In this document: positions 8,538 through 16,849 of the stretch, piece by piece
Position numbering within the stretch: the first letter of the stretch is position 1
How the letters are laid out: each line of letters begins with the position of its first letter
Origin: Nocardia rosealba
Lineage (GTDB): Bacteria; Actinomycetota; Actinomycetes; Mycobacteriales; Mycobacteriaceae
NCBI RefSeq assembly: GCF_020216065.1
Contig: NZ_JAIWNA010000002.1
Coordinates: 372,001-436,000, forward strand
Reading direction: 5' to 3'
Length of the DNA: 64,000 bases
Notes under the pieces: generated by a model
Told to the model about the DNA's origin: nothing
The model's database searches: none
The model's input: the letters and a program-made list of their open reading frames with translations, nothing else
Program-made: the position numbers and the translations under genes

Positions 8538-9529
8538 CAGTACGGCTTCACCGCGCCGGTGGACAGTGCCGTCTTCGCCTTCGCGAGCGCGTCGGCGACC
8601 GCGGGCTGCTTGTCGCACAACACGAAGTCGGTGCCGTCGTTGGGCGAGGTGAGCCCGAAGCGCACGTTCTCGGCCTTCCACGTGTTGTCGAGCGCCGCCT
8701 TCACCGCGTACTCGACCTCGGCGCCGATATCGGTGTGCACGTAGCCCAGATACACGGGATCGGTGCAGTCACCGGGGATCGGACCGCCGACCAAGGTGGC
8801 ACCGGCCTGTGCCGCTGCCTGCTCCAGGCCCGCCTTGCCCAGGTTCACGATCTGGCCGAGCGTGCCCGCGCCCGCACCGTAGTCGGCCAGCGCGGCCTGC
8901 TTGGCCTTGGCCGGGTCGTTGAAATCGCCGACGTACTGCGGAGTCAGCACCCGGGCGTCCGGCTTCGCGAACCGCGCGCCGTTACCGAAAGCGTTGGCGG
9001 CGTTGACGATCGCGGGCAGTTCGACGCCGCCGACGAAGGCCACCGCGCCGGTCTTGGATCCGGCCGCGGCCACCGCGCCACTGAGGAACTCGGCCTCGGC
9101 CTGCTGCGGGTCGTAGTAGGCCAGGTTGGCCATCGGCTTCGCGTCGGCGGGCCCACCGATCTCCACGAACTTCACACTCGGAAACTGCGGTGCCACCTTG
9201 CGCACATCGGCATCGGTCTGGCCGCCGAGCGCGATGACCAGATCGTTGGTCGAGGCGAAACGGACGAGCGCCTGCTGGTAGTCGGCCGCCGCCACCTGCT
9301 CGACCTTGCTCAATTCGACCTTGTCGCCGAGGGCTTCGGCGACGCGCTGGTAGCCGAGATACCCCGACTGCATGAAGCCGGTGTCGGAGAGCGAACCGGG
9401 GAAGAACACGCCGACCTTCAGCTTGCCGCCCGCCGCTGCGGTATCGGCGGAGCCGCAGGCCGACAACAGGGCAGCGGCGGCGAAGGCGGCCGAGCCGAAG
9501 GCGATCGCGCGCCGGGTGGAGTTGTGCAC
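8537..9529 (-). CDS. BMP-family substrate-binding lipoprotein
   Basis: 330 residues with a signal peptide and lipobox (LLSACGS; lipidated Cys about residue 25), followed by a basic-membrane-protein (BmpA/Med/PnrA) fold; the VGVFFPGSLSDTGFMQSG start and the FVGGVELPAI segment match the family. These lipoproteins capture purine nucleosides or related ligands. A GTG start at 9529 is preceded by AAGGAG. It is the first gene of the operon running down to 3282 and lies directly below the palindrome at 9559-9580, so it is probably controlled by the divergent GntR protein. Confidence 0.9.
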   Translation of the reverse strand: MHNSTRRAIAFGSAAFAAAALLSACGSADTAAAGGKLKVGVFFPGSLSDTGFMQSGYLGYQRVAEALGDKVELSKVEQVAAADYQQALVRFASTNDLVIALGGQTDADVRKVAPQFPSVKFVEIGGPADAKPMANLAYYDPQQAEAEFLSGAVAAAGSKTGAVAFVGGVELPAIVNAANAFGNGARFAKPDARVLTPQYVGDFNDPAKAKQAALADYGAGAGTLGQIVNLGKAGLEQAAAQAGATLVGGPIPGDCTDPVYLGYVHTDIGAEVEYAVKAALDNTWKAENVRFGLTSPNDGTDFVLCDKQPAVADALAKAKTALSTGAVKPY

Positions 9530-9558
9530 GAGGTACTCCTTGATCGAACGAACCGCTC

Positions 9559-9580
9559 ACTTAGCGGTATACCGTTAAGT
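9559..9580. promoter_or_regulatory. 22-bp palindromic operator between bmp operon and gntR
   Basis: The left half ACTTAGCGGTA is mirrored by TACCGTTAAGT; 10 of 11 base pairs match, the exception being G against T at the sixth pair. It is the most AT-rich stretch of the intergenic region and lies 30 bases above the lipoprotein start and about 107 below the GntR start. Its length and symmetry fit a dimeric FCD-type GntR regulator acting on both divergent genes. Confidence 0.75.
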
Positions 9581-9686
9581 GTCAGCGTGCGGTCCGCGAA
9601 TGACGGCCGGATTACCGAAAAGTAAGAATCGGTCGCTCGGTGCGCGCGGGGCTACCGTGGAGTCGGATGCGGGGCGGAAGGATGGT

Positions 9687-10409
9687 GTGGTGGCGGGACC
9701 GGTCAAGAAGTCGCTGCGAGATCAGGCGTACGAGGAACTGCGGGATCGGATCATCGATCTGCGGTTGAGTCCGGGGCAGCGGTTGGTGGAACGCGATCTC
9801 GCCACCGAGCTCGACATCTCCCGGATTCCGCTGCGCGAAGCGCTGCATCTACTGGAACGTGAAGGTCTGGTGGTGATCGTGCCCCGGCAGGGCGCGATCG
9901 TCGCCCCGTTCACGGTCGCCGATGTGCGCGACCTGTTCGACGTGCGCGAGAGCCTCGAGGTTCTGGCCGCTCGGCTGGCCGCCGAACGAGCCGAATCCGC
10001 CGACCTCACCGCGCTGCGCGCCCAGCTCACCGCCGCCCGACGGGCCACCGAACGCGGAGAGCAGGCCGCCATCGCGGCCGCCAACGCCGGATTCCACGCG
10101 CTCATCGTGGAGATCTCCGGCAACCCGCTGCTGCAATCGCTGTTGCGGCCCTTGGAGTCTCGCGTGCGGTGGCTGTTCCACCTCACCAAGGAACGCGACC
10201 CAGGCACCCAATGTGACGAACACGAAGCGCTCTACGCCGCGATCGCGGCGGGCGATCCGCAGGCCGCGGCCGGCATCGCCTATCGCCATGTCGCCTCCGG
10301 GCGCGAACCAAGCCTGGCTCTTGCCGAGCAGTGGGCGACGCCCGCCATCGACCCGGTCAGCGCCACCCGCACGCGTCAGCGCACCACGAACCGCGACAAA
10401 TCGGCGTGA
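9687..10409 (+). CDS. GntR-family regulator, FCD subfamily
   Basis: About 240 residues. The winged helix-turn-helix covers residues 7-75 (LRDQAYEELRDRIIDLRLSP, then DISRIPLREALHLLEREGLV), followed by an all-helical FCD ligand domain with the metal-binding pattern D...H in DVRESLEVLAARLA and NAGFHALI. An in-frame ATG exists at 9579, but it would start inside the palindrome, and the N-terminal residues it adds look non-coding; GTG at 9687 (or 9690) with GGAAGG just upstream is preferred. It is divergent from the BMP importer operon and probably represses it. Its stop touches the convergent LysR gene. Confidence 0.87.
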   Translation: MVAGPVKKSLRDQAYEELRDRIIDLRLSPGQRLVERDLATELDISRIPLREALHLLEREGLVVIVPRQGAIVAPFTVADVRDLFDVRESLEVLAARLAAERAESADLTALRAQLTAARRATERGEQAAIAAANAGFHALIVEISGNPLLQSLLRPLESRVRWLFHLTKERDPGTQCDEHEALYAAIAAGDPQAAAGIAYRHVASGREPSLALAEQWATPAIDPVSATRTRQRTTNRDKSA

Positions 10410-11312
10410 TCAGCCGCCGCCCGCCGGTGCTCGGCCGGCGGCAGCCGCACGGTGGAGGGCACTGCGTGCCGCGCGCACGGCCGGATGGTCGCCGGTGCCG
10501 TTGCGGTAGGCGAGACGGGTGCGGCGGCGAATCGGCAATGCGGTGAGGGCGAGCCGCTCCGGCGGTGCGTACAGCGCCAGGCCCGGGATGATCGCGGCGC
10601 CCGCACCGGCGGCCACCAGGGCGAGCACCGTGTCGAAGTCGTCGGCGTGGTGACGCACGCGCGGTGTGAAACCCGTTGCCTGACAGGCGCGGATCGTCAT
10701 CGTGTGGCACAGCGTGCCGGGGGTGCCCGCGATCCAGGGTGAGTCGCGGTTGGCGCGCAACGGATCGTCGGCGGGCGCCGGGTCGCGGGTGGCGAGAAAG
10801 ACCGTTTCGGTGTGCAGTGGTTCGGTGTGCAACGCCCGGTCGGTGTCGGCGGGCACCAGGTCGTAGTCGTGGGTGAGCGCGATGTCGAGGGTGCCTGCCC
10901 GCAGGGCGTCGGGTACGTCGGCCGGGTCGATCTCGGTGACGGTCAGTTCCAGGCGGGGGTGTTCGGTGCTGAGGGCGACCAGGGCGGGGGAGAGCAGCGT
11001 ACGCGCGGCGGTGGGGAACGCGCCGATGCGCAGCGTGCCGACCAATGCGGTCCGCACACCGGCCAATTCGGCGTCCGCGCGTTCGAGGGCGGCGAGCACG
11101 GTCTCGGTGTGGCCGACCAGCAGGTGGGCGGCGGGGGTGAGGGTCACCCGGCGGCCCGATCGCTCGAGCAGTGCGACGCCCGCGTCCTTCTCCAGCGCGC
11201 TGAGCTGCTGGGACACCGCCGACGGCGTGTAGCTGAGCGCTTCGGCGACCGCCGCGATGGTGCCGCGGTGAGCGAGTTCGCGCAGCAGCCGGAGTTTGCG
11301 GACATCGAGCAT
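10410..11312 (-). CDS. LysR-family transcriptional regulator
   Basis: 300 residues. The helix-turn-helix occupies residues 1-60 (RKLRLLRELAHRGTIAAVAE, SYTPSAVSQQLSALEKDAG) and the rest is a periplasmic-binding-like co-inducer domain. The ATG at 11312 has no clear ribosome site, so leaderless translation is possible. It is divergent from the DapA-family lyase at 11383, its most likely target, with an inverted repeat between them. The last ~15 residues are Ala/Gly-rich. Confidence 0.9.
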   Translation of the reverse strand: MLDVRKLRLLRELAHRGTIAAVAEALSYTPSAVSQQLSALEKDAGVALLERSGRRVTLTPAAHLLVGHTETVLAALERADAELAGVRTALVGTLRIGAFPTAARTLLSPALVALSTEHPRLELTVTEIDPADVPDALRAGTLDIALTHDYDLVPADTDRALHTEPLHTETVFLATRDPAPADDPLRANRDSPWIAGTPGTLCHTMTIRACQATGFTPRVRHHADDFDTVLALVAAGAGAAIIPGLALYAPPERLALTALPIRRRTRLAYRNGTGDHPAVRAARSALHRAAAAGRAPAGGG

Positions 11313-11323
11313 CAGTTCAGCTT

Positions 11324-11343
11324 ACGTTCTTCGTCACGAACGT
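11324..11343. promoter_or_regulatory. Inverted repeat in LysR/DapA-like divergent promoter
   Basis: Arms ACGTTC and GAACGT are separated by 8 bases, and an overlapping TTCGTcACGAA lies inside. The site is 12 bases above the LysR start and 40 above the lyase start, where a LysR-type dimer site would be expected. Function is inferred from position only. Confidence 0.5.
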
Positions 11344-11382
11344 GAACTGGACCTTACGGTCGCGGGATTCGACGATGGAGCC

Positions 11383-12264
11383 ATGACATCGCTGCACGGT
11401 CTGTTCGTCCCCCTCGTCACACCCTTCACCGCCGACGGGGCCCTGGCTCCCGACGCACTCCGCGCGCACGCGCACACGGTCCTCGACGCGGGCGCCACCG
11501 GGCTCGTCGCGCTCGGCACGACCGCCGAACCGTCGGCGTTGACGCCAGCCGAACGCGCCGAGGTACTCGACATCTGCGCCACGGTGTGCGCCGAACGGGA
11601 CGCGCCGTTGATCGTGTGCGCGGGCGGCAACGCCACCGCTGAGGCCGCCGCCGCGGTGGCTGCCGTGCCGTCGTCCGCGGCCGCGGTGCTGTCGGTGGTG
11701 CCCTACTACGTACGACCGAGCGAGGAGGGCGTGATCGCGCACTTCACCGCACTCGCGGCCGCGAGTCCGGCGCCGATCCTCGTCTACGACGTGCCGTACC
11801 GGACCGCGCGCCCGCTCGGCGCCGCAACGCTGATCCGGCTCACCACCATCGCGAACATCGCCGGTTTCAAGCACGCGGTCGGTGGCATCACCGATGCCAC
11901 CGTGGAACTGATGGCGACCGTGGGGGATCGGACCACCGTGCTGGCGGGCGACGACCGTTTCGCCTCGCCGCTGCTGGCGCTCGGTGCCGACGGCGCGATC
12001 CTCGCCGCGGCCAATGTCGCGCCCGCCGGGTACGCCGAACTCGTGCGAGCGTGGGGGACCGGCGACCTCGCGCGTGGCCGCGCGGTGGGTAGTCGTCTCG
12101 ACGCCCTCGGTGCCGCCCTCTTCGCTGAACCGAACCCCACGGTCGTCAAGGGCGTACTCGCCGCGCGGGGCGAAATCCCCAGCGCGGCGGTGCGTCTGCC
12201 GTTGCTGCCCGCCTCGACAGAATCGGTCGCGGCGGCGCTGTCGGCGGCCGGGACTCAGCCGTAG
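11383..12264 (+). CDS. Dihydrodipicolinate synthase/N-acetylneuraminate lyase family protein
   Basis: 293 residues, single TIM barrel. The Schiff-base lysine is Lys163 in GFKHA and the catalytic tyrosine Tyr125 in VYDVPYRT. The usual GTTGE(S/T) pyruvate-carboxylate motif reads GTTAEPS (45-51), a Gly-to-Ala change that, with no lysine-pathway genes nearby, argues for a catabolic class I aldolase or dehydratase rather than housekeeping DapA. ATG 11383 is preferred over an upstream in-frame start because the added residues overlap the promoter. Expression is probably set by the divergent LysR regulator. The 3' end overlaps the next convergent gene by 10 bases. Confidence 0.85.
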   Translation: MTSLHGLFVPLVTPFTADGALAPDALRAHAHTVLDAGATGLVALGTTAEPSALTPAERAEVLDICATVCAERDAPLIVCAGGNATAEAAAAVAAVPSSAAAVLSVVPYYVRPSEEGVIAHFTALAAASPAPILVYDVPYRTARPLGAATLIRLTTIANIAGFKHAVGGITDATVELMATVGDRTTVLAGDDRFASPLLALGADGAILAAANVAPAGYAELVRAWGTGDLARGRAVGSRLDALGAALFAEPNPTVVKGVLAARGEIPSAAVRLPLLPASTESVAAALSAAGTQP

Positions 12265-12686
12265 AGTTCGACGAACTTCGCCAGCGACCGTTCGAAGTCG
12301 CCGCGCAGTGCCTTGGCCACGGTCGAGCCGATCGGGCCGAACAGCGGCGCGCCGCCGAGTTCGACGGTCAGGTCGACCGCCGAACCGTCAGCCTTGGGCT
12401 GCACGGCGAGATCGATGCCGAACTTGGTGCCGCCGATGCCCGCGCCGGTCAACTTCAGCTTGTGCGGCGGCTGGGCCGTGCGCACCGTCCAGGTGACCTT
12501 GTTGCGGAACCCCTTGACCCGCGCCACGCCCACCAGCACGGTGCCCTCGGTGAGCTCTTCGGGGACGGTGCCGCGCCAGGCCTCGTGGATCGCCAGCCAG
12601 TCGCCGAGGTGCTCCAGGTCGGAGGCATGGTCCCACGCCTTGTCCGGGGCGAGGGGGACGTCGATGGTGAGCTTCAATTTGGCCAC
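12255..12686 (-). CDS. SRPBCC protein, Rv0910 (toxin) family
   Basis: 143 residues from a GTG start at 12686. The opening AKLKLTIDVPLAPDKAWDHA and DLEHLGDWLAIHEAWRG closely match the Mycobacterium tuberculosis Rv0910 family (START/polyketide-cyclase fold), annotated as the toxin of the Rv0909-Rv0910 module. No small antitoxin gene like Rv0909 is visible on either side, so a toxin role here is doubtful; a lipid or hydrophobic-ligand binding role is equally possible. The longer in-frame extension upstream (to 12830) is Cys/Gly-rich and unlikely to be translated. Confidence 0.8.
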   Translation of the reverse strand: MAKLKLTIDVPLAPDKAWDHASDLEHLGDWLAIHEAWRGTVPEELTEGTVLVGVARVKGFRNKVTWTVRTAQPPHKLKLTGAGIGGTKFGIDLAVQPKADGSAVDLTVELGGAPLFGPIGSTVAKALRGDFERSLAKFVELYG

Positions 12687-12937
12687 GGCGGGATAGTATC
12701 CGGTACTCCCGGTTCCGCGACCGCCGCATCCGGACCCTCGTGTCTTTCGACAACCCCGCGCCTGCGGAAATTGGGTAATATCAGCGGCAATTCCCGTGCC
12801 TGACAGCAGGTTCCATCTCGAATCGGTCACAGTGCTGCTACTGTGTGCGGGTCGCTGGAAGCGGGGACTGTCTATCGGGTATCCGGGATGGTTCCGTCGA
12901 GGGCGGCTGCCCGGGTGGAACGACGACGAAAGATCAG

Positions 12938-14326
12938 ATGAACTCCGGAATCGCGGTGCTGTCGCTCATCATCGGAGCCCTGGTGGTCCTCGCGGCCATC
13001 GCTGTGGCTGTGCTCGCCATGCACAACGAGCGCAAACAACGCGCACGCGCCGACGCCGCCAAGCGGGAGCGTGAACTGTGTGAGGCGGCGGTACATCACC
13101 TCGCCCAGGTCACCCTGCCCGCCATCACCGATGCCGTACGGCGACACGACATTCCGTCGGTCGCGGTGGAGCTGCCCGCCGAACTGCGCGACGCACCCCT
13201 CGGCGAGTCGCTGCAGGCGATCGCGACCGGCCACGCCGACGACCTGCGCGTCGTCGCCGAGGAAACACGGGCCATGGTCGAACGCTACGGCGAGCAACGC
13301 CGCGTCGCCGAGATCCAGGCCGCCCGCGAGGAGACCCGCACCGAACTGCAGGCGTCGTCCCGCGCGGCGACCAGTGCGGCGGTCCGCTCGTTCGGCACCT
13401 CGGTGGTGAGCCTCGGCACCGACCTCGGCCAGGTGGTGAGTACCGCGCTGCGCGAGCACCGCGACGACGCCGTCTACGAGACACTCACCCGCATCGACCA
13501 CACGGTGCAGCAGATGATCCGGCAGGCGCAGTCCTACGTGATCGTCTCCGGTGGTCTGCCCGGCAGGCGCTGGCCACAGCAGTCGCTCACCGACGTCGCG
13601 GGCGGCGCCACCGGGCGCGTGCGTGAGTTCCTCCGGGTCCATTCGGCCCAATCGGAACGCATCGTCATCAGCCGTGCCGTCGAGCCGCTCGTGCACACCC
13701 TGGCCACCCTGCTCGACAACGCGCTGCGGTACTCGCCGCCGTCTTCGTTCGTCGAGGTCGGGTTCCAGGAAGGCCATCACGGCGTCACGATCATCGTCGA
13801 CGACGCGGGCATGCGGATGAGCCCCGAGCAGCTCGAGGACGCGCGTCTGGTGCTCAGCGGTGAACGCTCGGTCGACATCCACGACCTCGGGCCTGCGCCC
13901 AAGGTCGGTTTCCCCGGTATCGCCGCACTCGCACGCCGCTACGGCTTCTCCGTGCATGTCGACGGTCCCAATATCTACGGTGGCATGCGCGCGATGGTCT
14001 ATGTGCCGTCGGCGCTGCTGGTGAGCGGAGAGGCGCCGAGAATCCCCGAACCCGAACTGGCCGCGCCCGCGCACATCCCGGTGCCCGTGCCCGACCCTGT
14101 CGAGACCGACGGCCCGCGCGCGGCCGTGCACGAAATCACCAGCGGTGGGCTGCCCAAACGGCGCCGCCGCCCGGTCGCCCCGGATTCGGCGGGGGTGACC
14201 ACGGAAGTGGGGCAGGCTCGCCCCGACCTCGCCGCTGCCTGGCACAGCGGTTCCCGCAGCGGTCGTGCCGCTGCGGCCGAGCGATCCACGGAAGGAACAG
14301 CCGATGAGCACACCGGTAGCCGATAG
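12938..14326 (+). CDS. cvnA: Conservon sensor-like ATPase (CvnA family)
   Basis: 462 residues: one N-terminal membrane segment (residues 3-27), a cytoplasmic helical region rich in charged residues (30-170), and a GHKL ATPase domain around 265-365 with an N-box (LLDNALRYSPPSS). No phospho-acceptor histidine box is evident, typical of CvnA proteins. The C-terminal ~100 residues are Pro/Ala/Arg-rich and disordered. ATG 12938 is chosen because residues added by an upstream start are not family-like. The downstream genes roadblock, DUF742, GTPase and P450 overlap one another, giving a complete five-gene conservon that transmits a membrane signal to the small GTPase. The 250 bases upstream are the likely promoter region. 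Confidence 0.88.
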   Translation: MNSGIAVLSLIIGALVVLAAIAVAVLAMHNERKQRARADAAKRERELCEAAVHHLAQVTLPAITDAVRRHDIPSVAVELPAELRDAPLGESLQAIATGHADDLRVVAEETRAMVERYGEQRRVAEIQAAREETRTELQASSRAATSAAVRSFGTSVVSLGTDLGQVVSTALREHRDDAVYETLTRIDHTVQQMIRQAQSYVIVSGGLPGRRWPQQSLTDVAGGATGRVREFLRVHSAQSERIVISRAVEPLVHTLATLLDNALRYSPPSSFVEVGFQEGHHGVTIIVDDAGMRMSPEQLEDARLVLSGERSVDIHDLGPAPKVGFPGIAALARRYGFSVHVDGPNIYGGMRAMVYVPSALLVSGEAPRIPEPELAAPAHIPVPVPDPVETDGPRAAVHEITSGGLPKRRRRPVAPDSAGVTTEVGQARPDLAAAWHSGSRSGRAAAAERSTEGTADEHTGSR

Positions 14327-14714
14327 CACCAACCGTTTGGCATGGCTGCTCGAGGATCTCGAGATCCCCGGCGTCCGCTTCGCCGTGTTGCTATCCGACG
14401 ACGGCCTTCGTATCGCCCACTCCCGTGGCATCGCCAAGGACGATGCCGAACGGTTCGCGGCGGCCGCTTCCGGTCTACGTTCGCTCGGTAAGGCCCTCGG
14501 TGAGTTCTGTGGGTCACCGGCGAACACGGTGCGCCAGAACATGACCGAATACGACGAGGGCATGATCATGATCACCGCCGCCGGTGTCGGCGCGCTGCTC
14601 GGTGTCGCGACCACCGCCGATGTCGACGTGGCGCTGGTGGCGCACCGGATGAACGAACTGGCCGCGCGGGTCGGCCACGAGATCGGTGCGGCGCCACGGC
14701 ACGGTGTCAGGTAA
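14304..14714 (+). CDS. cvnB: Roadblock/LC7 domain protein (CvnB)
   Basis: 136 residues, one roadblock/LC7 fold spanning nearly the whole protein (RLAWLLEDLEIPGVRFAVLL to AHRMNELAARVG). Roadblock proteins act as GTPase-activating or scaffold partners of small Ras-like GTPases; here the partner is the CvnD product. It starts inside the end of cvnA (23-base overlap) with GGAAGGAA upstream. Confidence 0.92.
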   Translation: MSTPVADSTNRLAWLLEDLEIPGVRFAVLLSDDGLRIAHSRGIAKDDAERFAAAASGLRSLGKALGEFCGSPANTVRQNMTEYDEGMIMITAAGVGALLGVATTADVDVALVAHRMNELAARVGHEIGAAPRHGVR

Positions 14715-15064
14715 TGAGCCGAGGCAGGCGTGACCCCGACCTGGTCAGGTCCTATGTGCGCACCGGCGGCCGGACAAGGGCCGCGCACGAACTCGATCTG
14801 GTGACCCTCGTACGCGCCGTCGCCGACCCGCGTGCCGATCACCGTCCCGACGAGCGCCGGGTACTCGCGCTCACCAGCCGCCGTGGCGCGCTGTCGATCG
14901 CCGAACTGTCGGCGTATCTCGACCTGCCCGCCTCGGTGGTGAAGATCATCGTGTCCGATCTGCTCGACAGCGGACATCTACACTGCCCCACCCCGGCCGA
15001 GGTGAAGCCGGAGCTGGCGTTGATCAAGGAGGTGCTCCATGGTCTCCGTGTCCTCGCAGGCTGA
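14714..15064 (+). CDS. cvnC: DUF742 protein (CvnC)
   Basis: 116 residues with the DUF742 layout: LVRSYVRTGGR near the N-terminus and a winged-helix-like segment (RGALSIAELSAYLDLPASVV) in the centre. It is always found with roadblock and GTPase partners in conservons. The start overlaps the CvnB stop (TAATG), and its end overlaps the GTPase gene by 26 bases. Confidence 0.9.
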   Translation: MSRGRRDPDLVRSYVRTGGRTRAAHELDLVTLVRAVADPRADHRPDERRVLALTSRRGALSIAELSAYLDLPASVVKIIVSDLLDSGHLHCPTPAEVKPELALIKEVLHGLRVLAG

Positions 15065-15641
15065 GGTCGACTACGTCGCCGAAACGGTGACCAGGTCGGT
15101 GAAGATCCTGGTCGCCGGCAATTTCGGCGTCGGCAAGACGACGTTCGTGTGCGCCGTGTCCGAGATCCGGCCGCTGCGCACCGAGGAGACGATCACCGAG
15201 GCGAGCATCGGTATCGACGATCTGGCCGGCCTCGGCAGCAAGGTGCAGACCACCGTCGCCCTCGACTTCGGCAGGCTCACCCTCAATCCGCAACTGGCGC
15301 TCTACCTCTTCGGCACGCCGGGTCAGGAGCGGTTCGCGCCGCTGTGGGAGGAGCTGGCGCGCGGTGCGCTCGGCGCCCTCGTCCTGGTCGACACCCGGCG
15401 CATCGAGAAGGCCGACGACGTGCTCTCGGCGCTCGAACAACGCGGCGTCCCCTACGCGGTGGCGGTCAACGAGTTCGAGGGTTTCCGCCGCTACCCCCTC
15501 GACGAGGTGCGTGAGGCGCTCGACCTCACCCCCGACACCCCGGTGATCGCGGTCGACGCGCGACGCCGCGATCACGGTCTGCGTGCGCTGATCACGCTGG
15601 CCGAGTACCTATTTCAGAGGCAGGAAGCGGCAGTTCGGTGA
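15039..15641 (+). CDS. cvnD: Ras-like GTP-binding protein (CvnD)
   Basis: 200 residues. G1/P-loop GNFGVGKTT at 27-35, G3 GTPGQERF near 93-100, and the G4 position reads VNEFEG, as commonly seen in the Cvn GTPases rather than NKxD. A strong AAGGAGGTG ribosome site lies within the end of cvnC, 6 bases before the ATG. It is the output switch of the conservon; no effector can be read from the sequence. Confidence 0.93.
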   Translation: MVSVSSQAEVDYVAETVTRSVKILVAGNFGVGKTTFVCAVSEIRPLRTEETITEASIGIDDLAGLGSKVQTTVALDFGRLTLNPQLALYLFGTPGQERFAPLWEELARGALGALVLVDTRRIEKADDVLSALEQRGVPYAVAVNEFEGFRRYPLDEVREALDLTPDTPVIAVDARRRDHGLRALITLAEYLFQRQEAAVR

Positions 15642-16849
15642 CCTTGCAAGACCTCGCGGCCGATGTCCGGGTACCGATGTATTCGCCCGAATTCGCGGCC
15701 GACCCGCAAGCTGCCTACCGGCAGATGCGGGAACGGTTCGGATCCCTTGTCCCCGTTGAACTCTCACCGGGAATCCGGGCCACCCTGGTGATCGGTTATC
15801 ACACCGCGGTACGGATCCTCAACGATCCCGACCACTTCCCGGCCGACCCGCGCATGTGGGAACGCAACATCCCCAAGGACTGCCCGGTGCTGCCGATGCT
15901 GCAGTTCCGTCCCGCGGCCCTGCGCACCACCGGTGCCGAGCACGCCCGCTACCGGCAGGCCAATGTGGCAGGTCTGGCCGGGGTCGACCTGTACGCGATG
16001 CACAGCACGGTCGAGCAGTTCGCCATCCCGCTCATCAATAGTTTCTGTGCCGCCGGCTCGGCGGACCTGTTGAGCCAGTACGCGTTTCCGCTGGTGTTCC
16101 AGGCGCTGAACTCGATGCTCGGCTGCACGCCGGAGATCGGTCAGCAGGTGGCCACCGGGATGTCGCAGATCTTCGAGGGCGGCACCGACGCCGAGGCGGG
16201 CAACAATCTGGTGGCCAACGCCCTGGCCGACCTGGTCGGGCTGCGCAAACACGAGCCGGGCGACGATGTGGCGACCCGGCTGCTGCAGCACCCGGCGGCG
16301 CTCACCGACGAGGAACTGGTGCACCAGCTGCTGGTGCTCTACGGCGCGGGCATCGAGCCCATGCTCAACCTGGTGGTCAACACGCTGCGCCTGATGCTCA
16401 CCGACGACCGCTTCGCCGGCGATGTACTCGGCGGCAGTATGTCGACTCGCGACGCCCTCGACGAGGTGTTGTTCACCGACCCGCCGCTGGCCAACTTCTG
16501 CATGACCTACCCCAGGCAGCCGACCCTCATCGAGGACACCTGGCTGCCCGCGCACGAACCGGTCGTCATCAGCATGGCGGCCTGCAACAACGATCCGGCC
16601 ATCGCGGGCTTGGACGTGATCCACAATCGCGCCCACCTGTCGTGGAGCACCGGCCCGCACGGTTGCCCCGCGAAATCGGTCGCGTACCTGATCGTGCAGG
16701 ACGCCATCGATCAGCTGCTCGACGCCCTGCCGGAGATCCGTCTCGCCGTACCCCCCGAAGAGCTGGTCTGGCGCCCCGGCCCGTTCCATCGGTCTCTGGC
16801 CGCGCTGCCGGTCGTCTTCCCGAATACACCGCCCCTGCCGATGCCCTGA
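15638..16849 (+). CDS. cvnE: Conservon cytochrome P450 (CvnE), CYP157-like, ExxR-less
   Basis: 403 residues from a GTG overlapping the GTPase stop. The haem-ligand loop STGPHGCPAKSVA supplies the Cys thiolate. The I-helix reads LYGAGIEPML, without the usual Thr of AGxxT. The K-helix reads ALDEVLFTDPPL, so the normally invariant ExxR is ExxF. Loss of ExxR is known for the CYP157 family of Streptomyces, which also sits in conservons, so this is probably a true family trait rather than damage. Whether it is catalytic is unknown. A hairpin at 16895-16928 ends the operon. Confidence 0.88.
   Translation: MTLQDLAADVRVPMYSPEFAADPQAAYRQMRERFGSLVPVELSPGIRATLVIGYHTAVRILNDPDHFPADPRMWERNIPKDCPVLPMLQFRPAALRTTGAEHARYRQANVAGLAGVDLYAMHSTVEQFAIPLINSFCAAGSADLLSQYAFPLVFQALNSMLGCTPEIGQQVATGMSQIFEGGTDAEAGNNLVANALADLVGLRKHEPGDDVATRLLQHPAALTDEELVHQLLVLYGAGIEPMLNLVVNTLRLMLTDDRFAGDVLGGSMSTRDALDEVLFTDPPLANFCMTYPRQPTLIEDTWLPAHEPVVISMAACNNDPAIAGLDVIHNRAHLSWSTGPHGCPAKSVAYLIVQDAIDQLLDALPEIRLAVPPEELVWRPGPFHRSLAALPVVFPNTPPLPMP

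Noticed and set aside
12255..12686. Complete Rv0909-Rv0910 toxin-antitoxin pair
   Set aside because: No antitoxin-like small ORF is found on either strand next to the SRPBCC gene.
12872..14977. 701-residue minus-strand open frame over the conservon
   Set aside because: It mirrors the cvnA/cvnB/cvnC genes on the other strand, has no recognisable domain and arises from GC-rich third positions.
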